Assembly: GCF_013408445.1 (NCBI RefSeq)
Contig: NZ_JACBZL010000001.1
Coordinates: forward strand, 868,001-932,000
Direction: 5' to 3'
DNA from: Corynebacterium tuberculostearicum
Lineage (GTDB): Bacteria; Actinomycetota; Actinomycetes; Mycobacteriales; Mycobacteriaceae
DNA: 64,000 nucleotides
The first letter of the stretch is position 1, and every line of letters begins with the position of its first letter. The notes below the pieces were generated by a model that saw nothing but the letters and a program-made list of their open reading frames with translations, searched no databases and was not told the DNA's origin. This document shows positions 1 to 10,249 of this stretch, in pieces. The position numbers and the translations under genes are program-made.

Positions 1-160
1 CCACAGCGGCGACCTCTTTACCGATAAGAAGACCGGAGAGTGGCTCATCTTGGCCACGGTTGGCACGCGGGTGCAGGACTTGCACAGACTCAAAAGTCCG
101 CCCCACCACGTGGGGCTCAAGACCCCGGCGGACGGACTCGACTTCCGGCAGTTCCGGCAT
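1..160 (-). CDS. mutM: Formamidopyrimidine-DNA glycosylase, N-terminal part (cut by window edge)
   Basis: Only the first 53 or so codons are in the window. The protein opens [16 protein letters not shown], the invariant Fpg N-terminus in which Pro1 (after Met removal) is the Schiff-base nucleophile and Glu2 is catalytic. The family excises oxidised purines such as 8-oxoguanine and nicks the strand. The start codon lies 2 nt past the rnc stop, so it is the last visible gene of a yceD-rnc-mutM operon read leftward. The rest of the gene lies beyond position 1. Confidence 0.93.
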   Translation of the reverse strand, partial: MPELPEVESVRRGLEPHVVGRTFESVQVLHPRANRGQDEPLSGLLIGKEVAAV

Positions 161-162
161 GC

Positions 163-933
163 TTAGCCTTCTTTATGCGCAGTGCCCTGCACCAAGAGAG
201 GAGTCTCACGCAAAGTCTGGCACGCCTCTTGAGCTGCTTGCTGCTCGGCCAGCTTCTTATTGTGTCCCACTCCATTGCCCACGGTCAGACCAGCGACGGT
301 AGCTACCGCGTTAAAGGTCTGGTCATGTTCTGGGCCGGTGGAGGTAGCCGAGTAGACCGGCATCGGTGCCTTAAGCTCGGCACACAGCTCCTGCAAAGTG
401 GTCTTCCAATCCAGATGGCGGCCACTCACGGTCGCATTGTCGATCTTTTCTGCAAATAGGCGCAGGATGACATCTCGCGCAGTTTCGAATCCATGCTCGC
501 GGTAGATGGCGCCAAAGATCGCCTCGGTGGTATCGGCAAGGATGGAATCCTTATCGCGGCCACCAGTGGACTGCTCTCCCTTGCCCAGCAAAATGTGTGG
601 GCCGAGGTTTATCTCACGAGCGATATCCGATAGTCCGTAGCGCGAGACGATCGAGGCACGCATCTTGGAAATATCCGATTCCGGACGAGAGGGATAAGTG
701 ATGTAGAGCTGGGAGGCCACCGACAGGCCCAGCACCGCATCGCCCAGAAACTCCAAGCGCTCGTTATTAGGCAAATGCCCATTCTCATTGGCAAAAGAGC
801 GGTGAGTAAGCGCTAGGCGCAGGTGTTCTGGCTGCAAGTCCACGCCGAGCGATTCCAACAGTGGGCTGTGGTCTACTGCAGCAAATTCGGCTGCCAGTGC
901 CTCTTCCCCGGTTAGCTTCTTTTTGCGGCTCAT
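163..933 (-). CDS. rnc: Ribonuclease III
   Basis: This 256-residue double-strand-specific endoribonuclease processes rRNA precursors and structured RNAs. The signature [12 protein letters not shown] sits at residues 57-68 (catalytic E61 and D65), and a second acidic pair in DTTEAIFG (D134, E137) completes the metal site. A dsRNA-binding domain follows at about 175-245, ending in the usual [12 protein letters not shown] helix. The start overlaps the yceD stop by 4 nt (ATGA) and mutM follows after 2 nt, so the three genes are probably co-transcribed and translationally coupled. Length is normal for the family. Confidence 0.97.
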   Translation of the reverse strand: MSRKKKLTGEEALAAEFAAVDHSPLLESLGVDLQPEHLRLALTHRSFANENGHLPNNERLEFLGDAVLGLSVASQLYITYPSRPESDISKMRASIVSRYGLSDIAREINLGPHILLGKGEQSTGGRDKDSILADTTEAIFGAIYREHGFETARDVILRLFAEKIDNATVSGRHLDWKTTLQELCAELKAPMPVYSATSTGPEHDQTFNAVATVAGLTVGNGVGHNKKLAEQQAAQEACQTLRETPLLVQGTAHKEG

Positions 934-1475
934 AGGAACTTCTCCAAACCAGCCCAGCGGGGATCGACCTTGTCTTCCTCTTCTTCGCCAGAGATACCGG
1001 TGGTCACCCCTTCAGGCGTGTCAATCTCACAGCGGTCCTCACACACCGGCGCGAAGGGAAGGTTGAGGCCTGCCTCATCGATCACGGCCTGCAATAGATC
1101 CAGCTCATCGTCTTCGATCTCCGGAATCTCATCTCCGGAGCCTTCATCATCGGCTGCAGGATCATCGCCGGAGACGAAGGATTCATCGGCAGCAAAGACC
1201 TGCGTGACATGCAAGTCCAGCTCTGGGTGCAGTTCCTTCAAGCACCGGGAGCATTCCCCTGTCAGCCGTCCAGATACGTTGGCATCCACCAAGACACCTG
1301 CACCTAGAGGGGTCAAGGTGGCGTCTACGGTGAGCTCCTCACCCTTCGGAATAGCGATCATCTCGACGCCGATCCTCTCAGGTGCGGGGCCGGTCTGGGT
1401 GCGTTGCTCCGGCGGTGCGTCAGCGCCTTGGGCGTTCAACAATTCGCCCACATCGAACTTCAATGGTGATGTCAT
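930..1475 (-). CDS. yceD: YceD/DUF177 family protein
   Basis: This 181-residue acidic protein belongs to the YceD (DUF177) family. It shows two cysteine pairs, C75/C78 (ECSRCLKEL) and C145/C149 (CEDRCE), separated by a very acidic stretch; they are a likely metal site. In many bacteria yceD precedes rpmF and is linked to 23S rRNA accumulation. Here rpmF is absent and rnc follows with a 4-nt overlap, which still points to an RNA-related role. Precise biochemical function is unknown. Confidence 0.85.
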   Translation of the reverse strand: MTSPLKFDVGELLNAQGADAPPEQRTQTGPAPERIGVEMIAIPKGEELTVDATLTPLGAGVLVDANVSGRLTGECSRCLKELHPELDLHVTQVFAADESFVSGDDPAADDEGSGDEIPEIEDDELDLLQAVIDEAGLNLPFAPVCEDRCEIDTPEGVTTGISGEEEEDKVDPRWAGLEKFL

Positions 1476-1625
1476 AACACTAGGTAGTCTACCTTGCCCC
1501 GCAAACTCCGCCTAGCGGCCCGCACAGGCAAACTTTCTGTCAAGAGTCTGTCGTTTAAAGTAAAAGGGCCTATGCCTTTCCGGCTTAGCCTTTTCCCAAG
1601 CCAAAGCCATCTTTAGTGTGGAGGC

Positions 1626-2273
1626 ATGACTTACCACTTGGCGCTAGCCTCCACGGATCCACGCAGCATCGCACTCGGATTCGCCGTGTTTAGCTGCCTT
1701 CCTGCCGCGGTATTAACCATTGCCGGCACGCTCGTGCACGCGACTCCACGGCCGGACCGTTCAGGTATCTATGGTGCTAGTGGGATTCGCCTCTTTACTG
1801 CACTCATCTGCAGCATCATTGCTGGTTTGATAGCTGGCACCATCCTGGTATTGCCCACTGGCATGGACCTTTCGGTGCTTACCGGCGCACTCATCTTTTC
1901 CCTAAGCGCAGGCGCCATTACCTGGTTTTCTCGGGAGACCATTCCCACGGCGCTTATTTCTGTAGGCACCATGCTGGTTGCCACAGGTGCGCTAGTGAGT
2001 ATGTGCGCCGCGTGCTTTCCGCAGAACTTTAGTGATAGTTCTTTGACGTCACTGTCTTCCTATTTCTTTACCGCACTCGTTGCATTCCTTTTCCCTGGAT
2101 TAGTAACCACAATCATTGCAGCATGTATGGCCGTCCAATCCGCCGCGCCTGCGCATCTCACCTCGAGGAAGGAAGGAAGCGCCACGTCCGCACACACGCC
2201 GTTAACAGCTGCTCCCCATGCACCGAATCCGGCAGTGTCCACCACACAGCCTCGCTCCCGCGCAACCTCCTGA
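1626..2273 (+). CDS. Membrane protein of unknown function
   Basis: This 215-residue protein has about five hydrophobic segments (roughly residues 15-35, 57-80, 85-105, 110-130 and 145-170) and a polar Thr/Pro/Ser-rich tail that is probably cytoplasmic. I do not recognise a family. The start has no useful Shine-Dalgarno spacing (GGAGG is only 1 nt from ATG), but TAGTGT lies 6 nt upstream, as expected for a leaderless message. It converges on sepIVA across a long hairpin. Confidence 0.7.
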   Translation: MTYHLALASTDPRSIALGFAVFSCLPAAVLTIAGTLVHATPRPDRSGIYGASGIRLFTALICSIIAGLIAGTILVLPTGMDLSVLTGALIFSLSAGAITWFSRETIPTALISVGTMLVATGALVSMCAACFPQNFSDSSLTSLSSYFFTALVAFLFPGLVTTIIAACMAVQSAAPAHLTSRKEGSATSAHTPLTAAPHAPNPAVSTTQPRSRATS

Positions 2274-2298
2274 ACTGCTCATGCTGGTAGGGAAACAT

Positions 2299-2361
2299 AA
2301 AGGCCCTGGTGGGTGGGAAGACGGCGTACGACAAACCGTCTGCCCACCCACCAGAGCCTTT
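2299..2361. terminator. Long hairpin, probable bidirectional terminator
   Basis: The arms 2299-2324 and 2336-2361 pair almost completely: AAAGGC/GCCTTT, then CTGGTGGGTGGG/CCCACCCACCAG, then AGACGG/CCGTCT, with one mismatch between blocks and an 11-nt loop. It lies between convergent genes, is A-flanked on one side and ends in TTT on the other, so it can serve both strands. It is longer than an ordinary terminator. Confidence 0.7.
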
Positions 2362-2464
2362 AGCCGTGCCTGGTATAAGGGACTAAACCACCCCTCACCC
2401 CTCAAGCCCCAGAGCCCAGTTCCATCCGGGAAATGAAGCTTAAGGGCAGGAAGAATTTAAAAGT

Positions 2465-3223
2465 TTAGCGCTCGTTATAGCGACGCTCGTAGTTCTCACT
2501 TTCTGCGTAGCGGGAGCCGCCCGCAACACCGCCGGCACGACTCGAGGGCTGGTAGTCGCCGCCGCGGGAACGGACCCCGGCACCGCCGCGCAGTGCAGAG
2601 CGGTCGGAGCTTACGGTGCGCAGCAGCCCATTGAGGGTGGTTTCAAATTCGCTTAGCTTGCCGTCTACAAACTCATCGCATTCACTGCGCAGACGGTTGG
2701 ACTCAGTGTGGGCGGACTCCACGATGCGGTGTGCTTCCTCATCAGCGCGGCGCACAACTTCCGATTCCGAAACCATGCGCTCTTGCTCGGCGCGGCCTTC
2801 TGCAACGGAACGTTCATATTCATCATTGGCCTGAGCGATGGTGCGGTCTGCTTCCGCGCGGGCCTGTTCCACCATGGACTGAGCGCGAGCTTCAGCATCA
2901 GCCACTAGCTTGGCGGCATGCTGTTCTGCGTGGGAGACCGTGGCATCCGCCTCTTCGCGAGCATGGCCCACGATGTCATCGGCCTGCGCATTAGCGTCGT
3001 TGATCGTCTGATCCGCGCGCTCTTCGGCGCCGTGCAGGATTTCATCCTGCTTATCCAAGACATCCTGCGCGTCATCAATCTCAACGGGCAGGGCGTTTCG
3101 GAGGTCGTCGAGAAGCGCGAGCATTTCATGGCGCGGAACCATGCAATTAGAGGTCATGGGGAGGCTGTGGGCCTCTTCCAAGTGCTGGACTAGTTCATCT
3201 AGGGACTCAAAGACACGGTACAT
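2465..3223 (-). CDS. sepIVA: SepIVA-like septation protein (DivIVA-type coiled coil)
   Basis: The 252-residue protein opens MYRVFESLDELVQHLEEA and continues with VPRHEMLALLDDLRNALP, matching mycobacterial SepIVA, an essential divisome and envelope regulator at the septum. Residues about 55-190 are a long Ala/Glu/Arg heptad coiled coil. The block ECDEFVDGKLSEFETTLNG (about 190-210) is also family-typical. A Gly/Arg/Ser-rich low-complexity tail ends the protein. I chose the start at 3223, not 16 codons upstream, because the family begins MYRVFE and TAAAAT lies 7 nt upstream (leaderless). It lies alone between convergent and divergent neighbours. Confidence 0.88.
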   Translation of the reverse strand: MYRVFESLDELVQHLEEAHSLPMTSNCMVPRHEMLALLDDLRNALPVEIDDAQDVLDKQDEILHGAEERADQTINDANAQADDIVGHAREEADATVSHAEQHAAKLVADAEARAQSMVEQARAEADRTIAQANDEYERSVAEGRAEQERMVSESEVVRRADEEAHRIVESAHTESNRLRSECDEFVDGKLSEFETTLNGLLRTVSSDRSALRGGAGVRSRGGDYQPSSRAGGVAGGSRYAESENYERRYNER

Positions 3224-3230
3224 GCTGCGA

Positions 3231-3236
3231 ATTTTA
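3231..3236 (-). promoter_or_regulatory. -10 element of a leaderless sepIVA transcript
   Basis: On the minus strand TAAAAT is followed by 7 nt and then ATG, the expected geometry when transcription starts at the initiation codon. No Shine-Dalgarno sequence precedes the gene. No clear -35 was seen. Confidence 0.5.
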
Positions 3237-3362
3237 CATGCCCTCACGTGCCAGACGTGGAGGCCACGCACCGAGTGTGTACTGAGGATTTACCCTCCAG
3301 TGCAAACAATCGCCTTCCACCCACCCACTCACACAATCTATGGCGCGTATTTACAGCACAAA

Positions 3363-3402
3363 CTCCCCTTCTCCACTACACAAAGGCAGCACAGAAAGGG
3401 AG
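3363..3402 (-). terminator. Weak terminator hairpin after gdhA
   Basis: On the minus strand CTCCCTTTCT (3393-3402) pairs with AGAAGGGGAG (3363-3372), 10 bp with one G-U, followed by only TTTG. The position just past the gdhA stop suits a terminator, but the loop is 20 nt and the T-run is short. Confidence 0.4.
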
Positions 3403-3423
3403 CTTGAAAGAAGAAGTGAGCAG

Positions 3424-4824
<1,401 letters not shown>

Positions 4825-4956
4825 CTACCGATAATGCAAGCATGTTCGAGGCTTTAGGGAGACATACAACGCCTTTTACCAGCGACAATAAAGTTAAATA
4901 TTTTCTGTAGACCGTTCGAATCTTAAGTCGCACCGTGCCCCAGCGCGGGCGGGCTT

Positions 4957-4962
4957 TATAAT
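4957..4962 (+). promoter_or_regulatory. Consensus -10 of a leaderless glycerate kinase gene
   Basis: A perfect TATAAT is followed by CACGGGC (7 nt) and ATG at 4970, so transcription probably begins at the start codon. No Shine-Dalgarno sequence is present. Confidence 0.6.
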
Positions 4963-4969
4963 CACGGGC

Positions 4970-6052
4970 ATGCATATTGTTGTCGCCCCAGACTCATTTA
5001 AAGGCACCGCCTCCGCGCCCGAGGCCGCAGCCAGCATTGCTATGGGGGTGCGCCAAGCGCTTCCCGACGCCACGGTGACCACCCTGCCCATGGCCGATGG
5101 CGGCGAGGGCACCGCTGCCGTCCTCGCGCAGGCAGCAGCGGCCGGCGGACAATCCGCCGAGACCATTACCCTGCCCACTACCGACGCCATTGGCCGCTTG
5201 ACTCAGGCAAGCTATGTTCTCGCCGGAGCCACTGCGTTCATTGACGTCGCCTCTGCCACTGGGCTGCCAGCCGTGCAGGACAGCCTTGATCCGCTCCACG
5301 CCGATTCCTATGGCACCGGCGTCTTGATCGCGGACGCAGAAACACGTGGCGCTACCTCGATCGTGCTGGGATTAGGCGGCACCGCCAGCATTGACGCCGG
5401 GATGGGCATCCTCACCGCACTCGGCGCCGCCGCGCACGACTCCCGCGGCTATGCCCTGCCCAAGGGCGGCGCTCCCCTCGTTCAGCTAGACCACATCGAT
5501 ACCGCGCAGCTCAATATCAAGGCGGGCATGCTTGACTTCACACTGCTGGCAGATACCCGCGCTACCCCAGTGCAGGCAGCAACCATGTACGGCCCGCAAA
5601 AGGGAGCTCAAGGCGAACAAGTAGCGCTGCTGGCCGGCGCCATGCTCCAAGCATGCGAGGTTACCGGCACCGATGCAGATTCTGCATATTATGGCGCCGC
5701 GGGTGGCCTTCCCATTGGCCTGTCCTGGCTCTCGCGCACCCTCTGGGGTTCAGACGAACACGTGCGCGTCCTGTCCGGCGGCACGCACGTGGCCGCTGCA
5801 CTGGGCCTTCCGGAAAAGATCGCTTCGGCCGATCTCGTCATTACCGGCGAGGGCCGCTTTGATGAACAGTCTCTGACCGGCAAGGCAGTCGGAACCATCA
5901 CGGATCTCGCCCGGCAAGCCGGAACGCCGGTGGGCATTATCGCCGGCTCCTTCGAGCATGACACCGACGCCTACTGCGCTCCCCTTAGCCAAGAAGGCTC
6001 GTTGGCCCAGCAGCTAGCGGCGGCCGCCGGGCACATCGTCAAGCAGCTCTAA
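4970..6052 (+). CDS. glxK: Glycerate kinase (GK-I family)
   Basis: This 360-residue protein opens MHIVVAPDSFKGTASA, the hallmark of type I glycerate kinases, which phosphorylate D-glycerate (to 2- or 3-phosphoglycerate) with ATP. MADGGEGTAAVL and LGLGGTASIDAGMG are the expected glycine-rich substrate loops, and DLVITGEGRFDEQSLTGKA (about 285-303) is the C-terminal signature. Length is typical. Its stop overlaps the stop of the convergent downstream gene (CTAA at 6049-6052). No glyoxylate genes adjoin it, so the source of glycerate is not shown by context. Confidence 0.93.
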   Translation: MHIVVAPDSFKGTASAPEAAASIAMGVRQALPDATVTTLPMADGGEGTAAVLAQAAAAGGQSAETITLPTTDAIGRLTQASYVLAGATAFIDVASATGLPAVQDSLDPLHADSYGTGVLIADAETRGATSIVLGLGGTASIDAGMGILTALGAAAHDSRGYALPKGGAPLVQLDHIDTAQLNIKAGMLDFTLLADTRATPVQAATMYGPQKGAQGEQVALLAGAMLQACEVTGTDADSAYYGAAGGLPIGLSWLSRTLWGSDEHVRVLSGGTHVAAALGLPEKIASADLVITGEGRFDEQSLTGKAVGTITDLARQAGTPVGIIAGSFEHDTDAYCAPLSQEGSLAQQLAAAAGHIVKQL

Positions 6053-6447
6053 GGCCGAATGGACAGCGACCACGGGAAGATAGCGGGCCGCTCATGCGCC
6101 AGCTCGTCTTCAAGCAATACGTGGTCCTTGGGCAGCACTGCATGCGGGGTGAGAAGGCGCGAGAGCACCATGCCCAGCTGGTTGACGGAGCCACTTACGC
6201 CCACCACCGCAATGTCATAGCGGTGCACGCTCGCATCCGCAAGGTCGCGGTCTTCATGCTCGTCGCGATAATTTTGCCGCAGCTGCTCCTCCAACCCCTC
6301 TGGAAACTGCGGCGCCTCCGGGCGAGTAACGTCAGCTGAGGAAAGCGAACCGCCCTCCACCAGCTTGTCGGTGGCGGTGGTAAAGATTTCCGCAACGCGC
6401 TCTGCTTGCGCGTTGGGAACCAAAACATCAAATTGAATAACCGGCAT
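6049..6447 (-). CDS. Conserved hypothetical protein
   Basis: This 132-residue soluble protein begins MPVIQFDVLVPNAQAERVAEIF. I recognise no enzymatic motif; it has no signal peptide or membrane span. The start at 6447 is preferred because TAGGGT lies exactly 7 nt upstream (leaderless arrangement) and the alternative six codons upstream has no support. It converges on glycerate kinase with overlapping stops and diverges from the amidohydrolase. Confidence 0.7.
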   Translation of the reverse strand: MPVIQFDVLVPNAQAERVAEIFTTATDKLVEGGSLSSADVTRPEAPQFPEGLEEQLRQNYRDEHEDRDLADASVHRYDIAVVGVSGSVNQLGMVLSRLLTPHAVLPKDHVLLEDELAHERPAIFPWSLSIRP

Positions 6448-6483
6448 AGCGCCAACCCTACCCAATCCCTAAGGTGTGAAACC

Positions 6484-7689
6484 ATGTCTGATTCTGCCCG
6501 CATCGCCCAGCTCACCACTTCCCAGGAAGCCGATCTGGGGTGGCAGCAGGACTTTTATGAGGACCTGCACCGCCACCCCGAGCTTTCGCATGAAGAGGAG
6601 CGCACCGCCGGTCGCATCCGCGCCAAGCTCGCCGATTTTGACTGCGAGGTAGTAGAAAATATCGGCGGCTTTGGCATGGTCGCCATCTTCCGCAACGGCG
6701 ATGGCCCTACTGCTTTGCTGCGTGCGGACTTTGACGGCCTACCAGTGGAAGAGGCCACCGGCGTGTCCTATTCCGCCACGAATGGAAAGATGCACGCCTG
6801 CGGGCACGATATGCACACCACGGCGCTACTGGGTGCCTGCGCGCTTCTCGACGCCTCCCGCAGCTCCTGGTCCGGCACCTTCCTCGCCCTTTTCCAACCT
6901 GCCGAAGAATCCTCCGTGGGAGCTAAGGACATGTTGGCCGATAACCTCATCGAGCGCGTGCCTCGTCCCGATATTTGCCTAGGCCAACACATCATGCCCG
7001 GCCGCGCCGGCACGGTGCGCCACACCGCCGGTCCCATCATGGCCGGCTGCGATTCCCTGCGCATTCGCGTCTTTGGAAAATCGGCCCACGCTTCCATGCC
7101 CCATAACTCCATCGACCCCACCTATATCGCGGCCATGATCGTCACCCGCCTCCAAGCTATTGTGGGCCGCGAAGTTGCCCCGCACGAGTTCTTTGTCATT
7201 TCCGTAGGCGAGCTACACTCCGGCGATAAAAACAACATCATTCCCGAATCCGCCGAGCTCGTGCTCAATACGCGCTACTACGATCCCGCACTCGCGGAAA
7301 AGGTCTATGCCTCCCTCGAGCGCATGGTCAAGGCCGAGTGTGTGGCGTCCGGAAGCGAGCAAGACCCGACCTTTGAGTACTATGCCCACGGCGAGGTCAC
7401 CGATAACGACGCCACGGCCCACGCACCAGTGGCCGAGGTTTTCGATGCCGCTTTCGGCTCCGATTCGGTCATCGCCGCCCCTTCTACCGCCTCTGAGGAC
7501 TTTTGCTACCTACCCCAGGCATGGGGCGTGCCTTATGTCTTCTGGCATATCGGCTGCACCCCGGAAGACGAGTTGCAAGACCCACCGGTCAACCACCAAG
7601 CAACCTTCCTGCCGGACTATGCCCCGACCGTCTATGCCTCCACCCGGGCAGCGTATGGTGCGGCATTGACCTACTTGGCAAAGCCCTAA
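6484..7689 (+). CDS. M20-family amidohydrolase (amidohydrolase/carboxypeptidase type)
   Basis: This 401-residue metallohydrolase is related to hippurate and IAA-amino-acid hydrolases (M20D), which cleave N-acyl amino acids. Metal-site motifs are HACGHDMHTTALLG (about 103-116), FQPAEESS and GQHIMPGRAGTV, with the lid-domain segment GKSAHASMPH and a late TASEDFCYL. The usual two-domain order is intact and there is no signal peptide, so it is cytoplasmic. The start at 6484 has AAGGTG about 7 nt upstream. The natural substrate cannot be read from the sequence. Confidence 0.85.
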   Translation: MSDSARIAQLTTSQEADLGWQQDFYEDLHRHPELSHEEERTAGRIRAKLADFDCEVVENIGGFGMVAIFRNGDGPTALLRADFDGLPVEEATGVSYSATNGKMHACGHDMHTTALLGACALLDASRSSWSGTFLALFQPAEESSVGAKDMLADNLIERVPRPDICLGQHIMPGRAGTVRHTAGPIMAGCDSLRIRVFGKSAHASMPHNSIDPTYIAAMIVTRLQAIVGREVAPHEFFVISVGELHSGDKNNIIPESAELVLNTRYYDPALAEKVYASLERMVKAECVASGSEQDPTFEYYAHGEVTDNDATAHAPVAEVFDAAFGSDSVIAAPSTASEDFCYLPQAWGVPYVFWHIGCTPEDELQDPPVNHQATFLPDYAPTVYASTRAAYGAALTYLAKP

Positions 7690-7788
7690 GTACCCGGTGC
7701 GCCTTTACCTATTTCCTCCCTGCAAGGCGGCGCCAATCCTATTAAGCTGGCAGGCGTTTCGTGACTTCCCACTACCTTAAGGTTTCAC

Positions 7789-10179
7789 ATGAGCCAGCCA
7801 CGGCACTCTGTTTTCGAATCCACCGTTCCCTCCCATGTTCGTGCGGCCTCCGGTGTAAGCCCGCACAGCGCTTCCTACCGCAAGTTCTGGTCGGGCCTAT
7901 CTGGTGCCGTCATGGAGCAGATTGCCGATAATTGGGAGCGCACCCGTTCCGCCTACGCTGCGACCCGCCAACAGCACTACTTCTCTGCGGAGTTCCTGCA
8001 GGGCCGCGCACTGCTCAATAACCTCACCAACCTAGGCTTGGTCGACGATGCCAAGGCAGCGGCCTCCGCTGCCGACCACGAGCTGAGCGATGTCCTCGAA
8101 GCCGAGCACGATGCCGCGCTCGGCAACGGTGGCCTCGGCCGCCTTGCCGCTTGCTTCCTCGATTCCGCTGTCACCCAGGACTACCCCGTCACTGGTTATG
8201 GCCTGCTTTACCGTTACGGCCTTTTCCGCCAGTCCTTTGAAAATGGCTTCCAGAAGGAACAGCCTGATGCGTGGATGGAAAACGGCTATGACTTCATCAT
8301 CCGCCGCGCCTCCGAGCAGCGCCGCGTCCACTTTGATGACATGGACGTGCGCGCCATTCCTTATGACATGCCTATTACTGGCTACGGAACCGATAACGTA
8401 GGCACGCTACGCCTGTGGAAGTCCGAGCCCATCGATGAATTCGATTATGATGCCTTCAACTCCCAGCGCTTTACGGAGGCCATTGTCGATCGCGAGCGCG
8501 TCATGGATATCTGCCGCGTGCTCTACCCCAACGACACCACCTACGAGGGCAAGGTACTGCGCGTTCGCCAACAGTACTTCTTTGTCTCCGCATCCCTGCA
8601 GACCATGGTGGATAACTACATTGCCCAGCACGGCGAGGACCTCACCGGTTTTGCGCAGTACAACTCCATCCAGCTCAATGACACCCACCCAGTGCTCGCC
8701 ATCCCCGAGCTCCTGCGCATTCTGCTCGATGACCACGGTCTGAGCTGGGATGCGGCGTGGAAGATCGTCACCGAGACCTTCGCCTACACCAACCACACCG
8801 TGCTCGCGGAGGCACTGGAGAGCTGGGAAGTGTCCATCTTCCAAAAGCTATTCTGGCGCATCTGGCAGTTGGTGGAAGAAATCGATCGCCGCTTCCGCGA
8901 AGACATGGCCCATCGCGGCCTGGATCAGGGTCGCATTGACTACATGGCGCCGGTGTCCAACGGGCAGGTTCACATGGCCTGGATCGCCTGCTACGCCGCT
9001 TACTCCATTAACGGTGTCGCCGCCCTGCATACCGAAATCATCAAGGCCGATACGCTGTCCGAATGGCATGAGCTCTGGCCAGAAAAATTCAACAATAAGA
9101 CCAATGGCGTCACCCCGCGCCGCTGGCTGAAGATGTGCAACCCCCGCCTGGCAGAACTGCTCACCCAGCAGGCTGGTTCCGATGCGTGGGTTACTGACCT
9201 CACCCAGCTGGCCAGACTTGCCGATAAGGCCGACGATGCTGACCTACTACGAGAACTGATCGCCATCAAGCAGGCCAATAAGCGCGACTTTGCGCAGTGG
9301 GTAAACGTCCACCAAGGCGCTGAAATCGACCCTGATTCTATCTTTGACGTGCAGATTAAGCGCCTGCACGAGTACAAGCGCCAGCTGATGAACGCCCTCT
9401 ACGTCCTTGACCTCTACTTCCGCATCAAGGACGAGGGCGAAACTGTGCCGAAGCGTACTTTCATCTTTGGTGCCAAGGCCGCACCGGGCTACGACCGCGC
9501 TAAGGCGATTATTAAGCTCATCAACACCATCGCAGACCTGGTCAATAACGACCCGGCCACCAAGGACATCATCCGCGTCGTCTTCGTGGAGAATTACAAC
9601 GTCTCCCCCGCAGAGCACATCATCCCAGCCGCTGATATCTCCGAGCAGATTTCTGTGGCTGGCAAGGAAGCCTCCGGCACGTCCAATATGAAGTTCATGA
9701 TGAATGGTGCACTGACCTTGGGCACCATGGATGGAGCAAACGTAGAAATCGTCGAGGCGGTTGGCGAGGACAACGCTTATATCTTCGGCGCCCGCAATGA
9801 AGAGTTGCCGCAGCTGCGCGCCGAGTACAACCCAGGCGAGCTTTACCAGAGCGTGCCAGGCTTGGCCCGCGTACTGGATGCGCTTGTCGACGGCACCCTG
9901 GGCGCAGACAATGCCGGTATCTTCGGCGATCTGCGCGCCTCGCTTCTCGACGGCTTCGGGGAGCACGCCCAAGACCAGTACTACGTCCTAGGTGACTTCG
10001 CCGACTACCGCGAGACCCGCGACCGCATGGCCGCGGAGTATAAGGAGGACGAGCTTGCGTGGGCAAAGAAGGCGTGGCTAAATATCTGTTATTCCGGTCG
10101 TTTCTCCTCGGACCGAACCATCGCGGACTACGCGAACGAGGTGTGGAAGATCCAGCCGACCCCGATTTCCCAGCGCTAA
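7789..10179 (+). CDS. glgP: Glycogen/maltodextrin phosphorylase
   Basis: This 796-residue GT35 enzyme releases glucose-1-phosphate from alpha-1,4-glucans. N-terminal YFSAEFLQGRALLNNL and NGGLGRLAACFLDS, LNDTHPVLAIPELLR in the middle, RIHEYKRQ-like IKRLHEYKRQLMNALY, and the pyridoxal-phosphate lysine motif EASGTSNMKFMMNG (about residues 627-640) are all present. Length is normal. AAGG precedes ATG by about 7 nt. A hairpin terminator follows directly. glgX at 31-33 kb would supply debranched chains to this enzyme. Confidence 0.97.
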   Translation: MSQPRHSVFESTVPSHVRAASGVSPHSASYRKFWSGLSGAVMEQIADNWERTRSAYAATRQQHYFSAEFLQGRALLNNLTNLGLVDDAKAAASAADHELSDVLEAEHDAALGNGGLGRLAACFLDSAVTQDYPVTGYGLLYRYGLFRQSFENGFQKEQPDAWMENGYDFIIRRASEQRRVHFDDMDVRAIPYDMPITGYGTDNVGTLRLWKSEPIDEFDYDAFNSQRFTEAIVDRERVMDICRVLYPNDTTYEGKVLRVRQQYFFVSASLQTMVDNYIAQHGEDLTGFAQYNSIQLNDTHPVLAIPELLRILLDDHGLSWDAAWKIVTETFAYTNHTVLAEALESWEVSIFQKLFWRIWQLVEEIDRRFREDMAHRGLDQGRIDYMAPVSNGQVHMAWIACYAAYSINGVAALHTEIIKADTLSEWHELWPEKFNNKTNGVTPRRWLKMCNPRLAELLTQQAGSDAWVTDLTQLARLADKADDADLLRELIAIKQANKRDFAQWVNVHQGAEIDPDSIFDVQIKRLHEYKRQLMNALYVLDLYFRIKDEGETVPKRTFIFGAKAAPGYDRAKAIIKLINTIADLVNNDPATKDIIRVVFVENYNVSPAEHIIPAADISEQISVAGKEASGTSNMKFMMNGALTLGTMDGANVEIVEAVGEDNAYIFGARNEELPQLRAEYNPGELYQSVPGLARVLDALVDGTLGADNAGIFGDLRASLLDGFGEHAQDQYYVLGDFADYRETRDRMAAEYKEDELAWAKKAWLNICYSGRFSSDRTIADYANEVWKIQPTPISQR

Positions 10180-10181
10180 GA

Positions 10182-10224
10182 AAAGGTCCTACCCTTCGCT
10201 TCCACGGCGGAGGACAGGACCTTT
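10182..10224 (+). terminator. Terminator of glgP
   Basis: AAAGGTCCT (10182-10190) pairs perfectly with AGGACCTTT (10216-10224), 9 bp, right after the glgP stop. The 25-nt loop can fold further (TCC/GGA). It also faces the convergent phosphatase fragment, so it may work in both directions. Confidence 0.55.
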
Positions 10225-10249
10225 ATGTAGGCGGTGTGCCTGATGCTGT

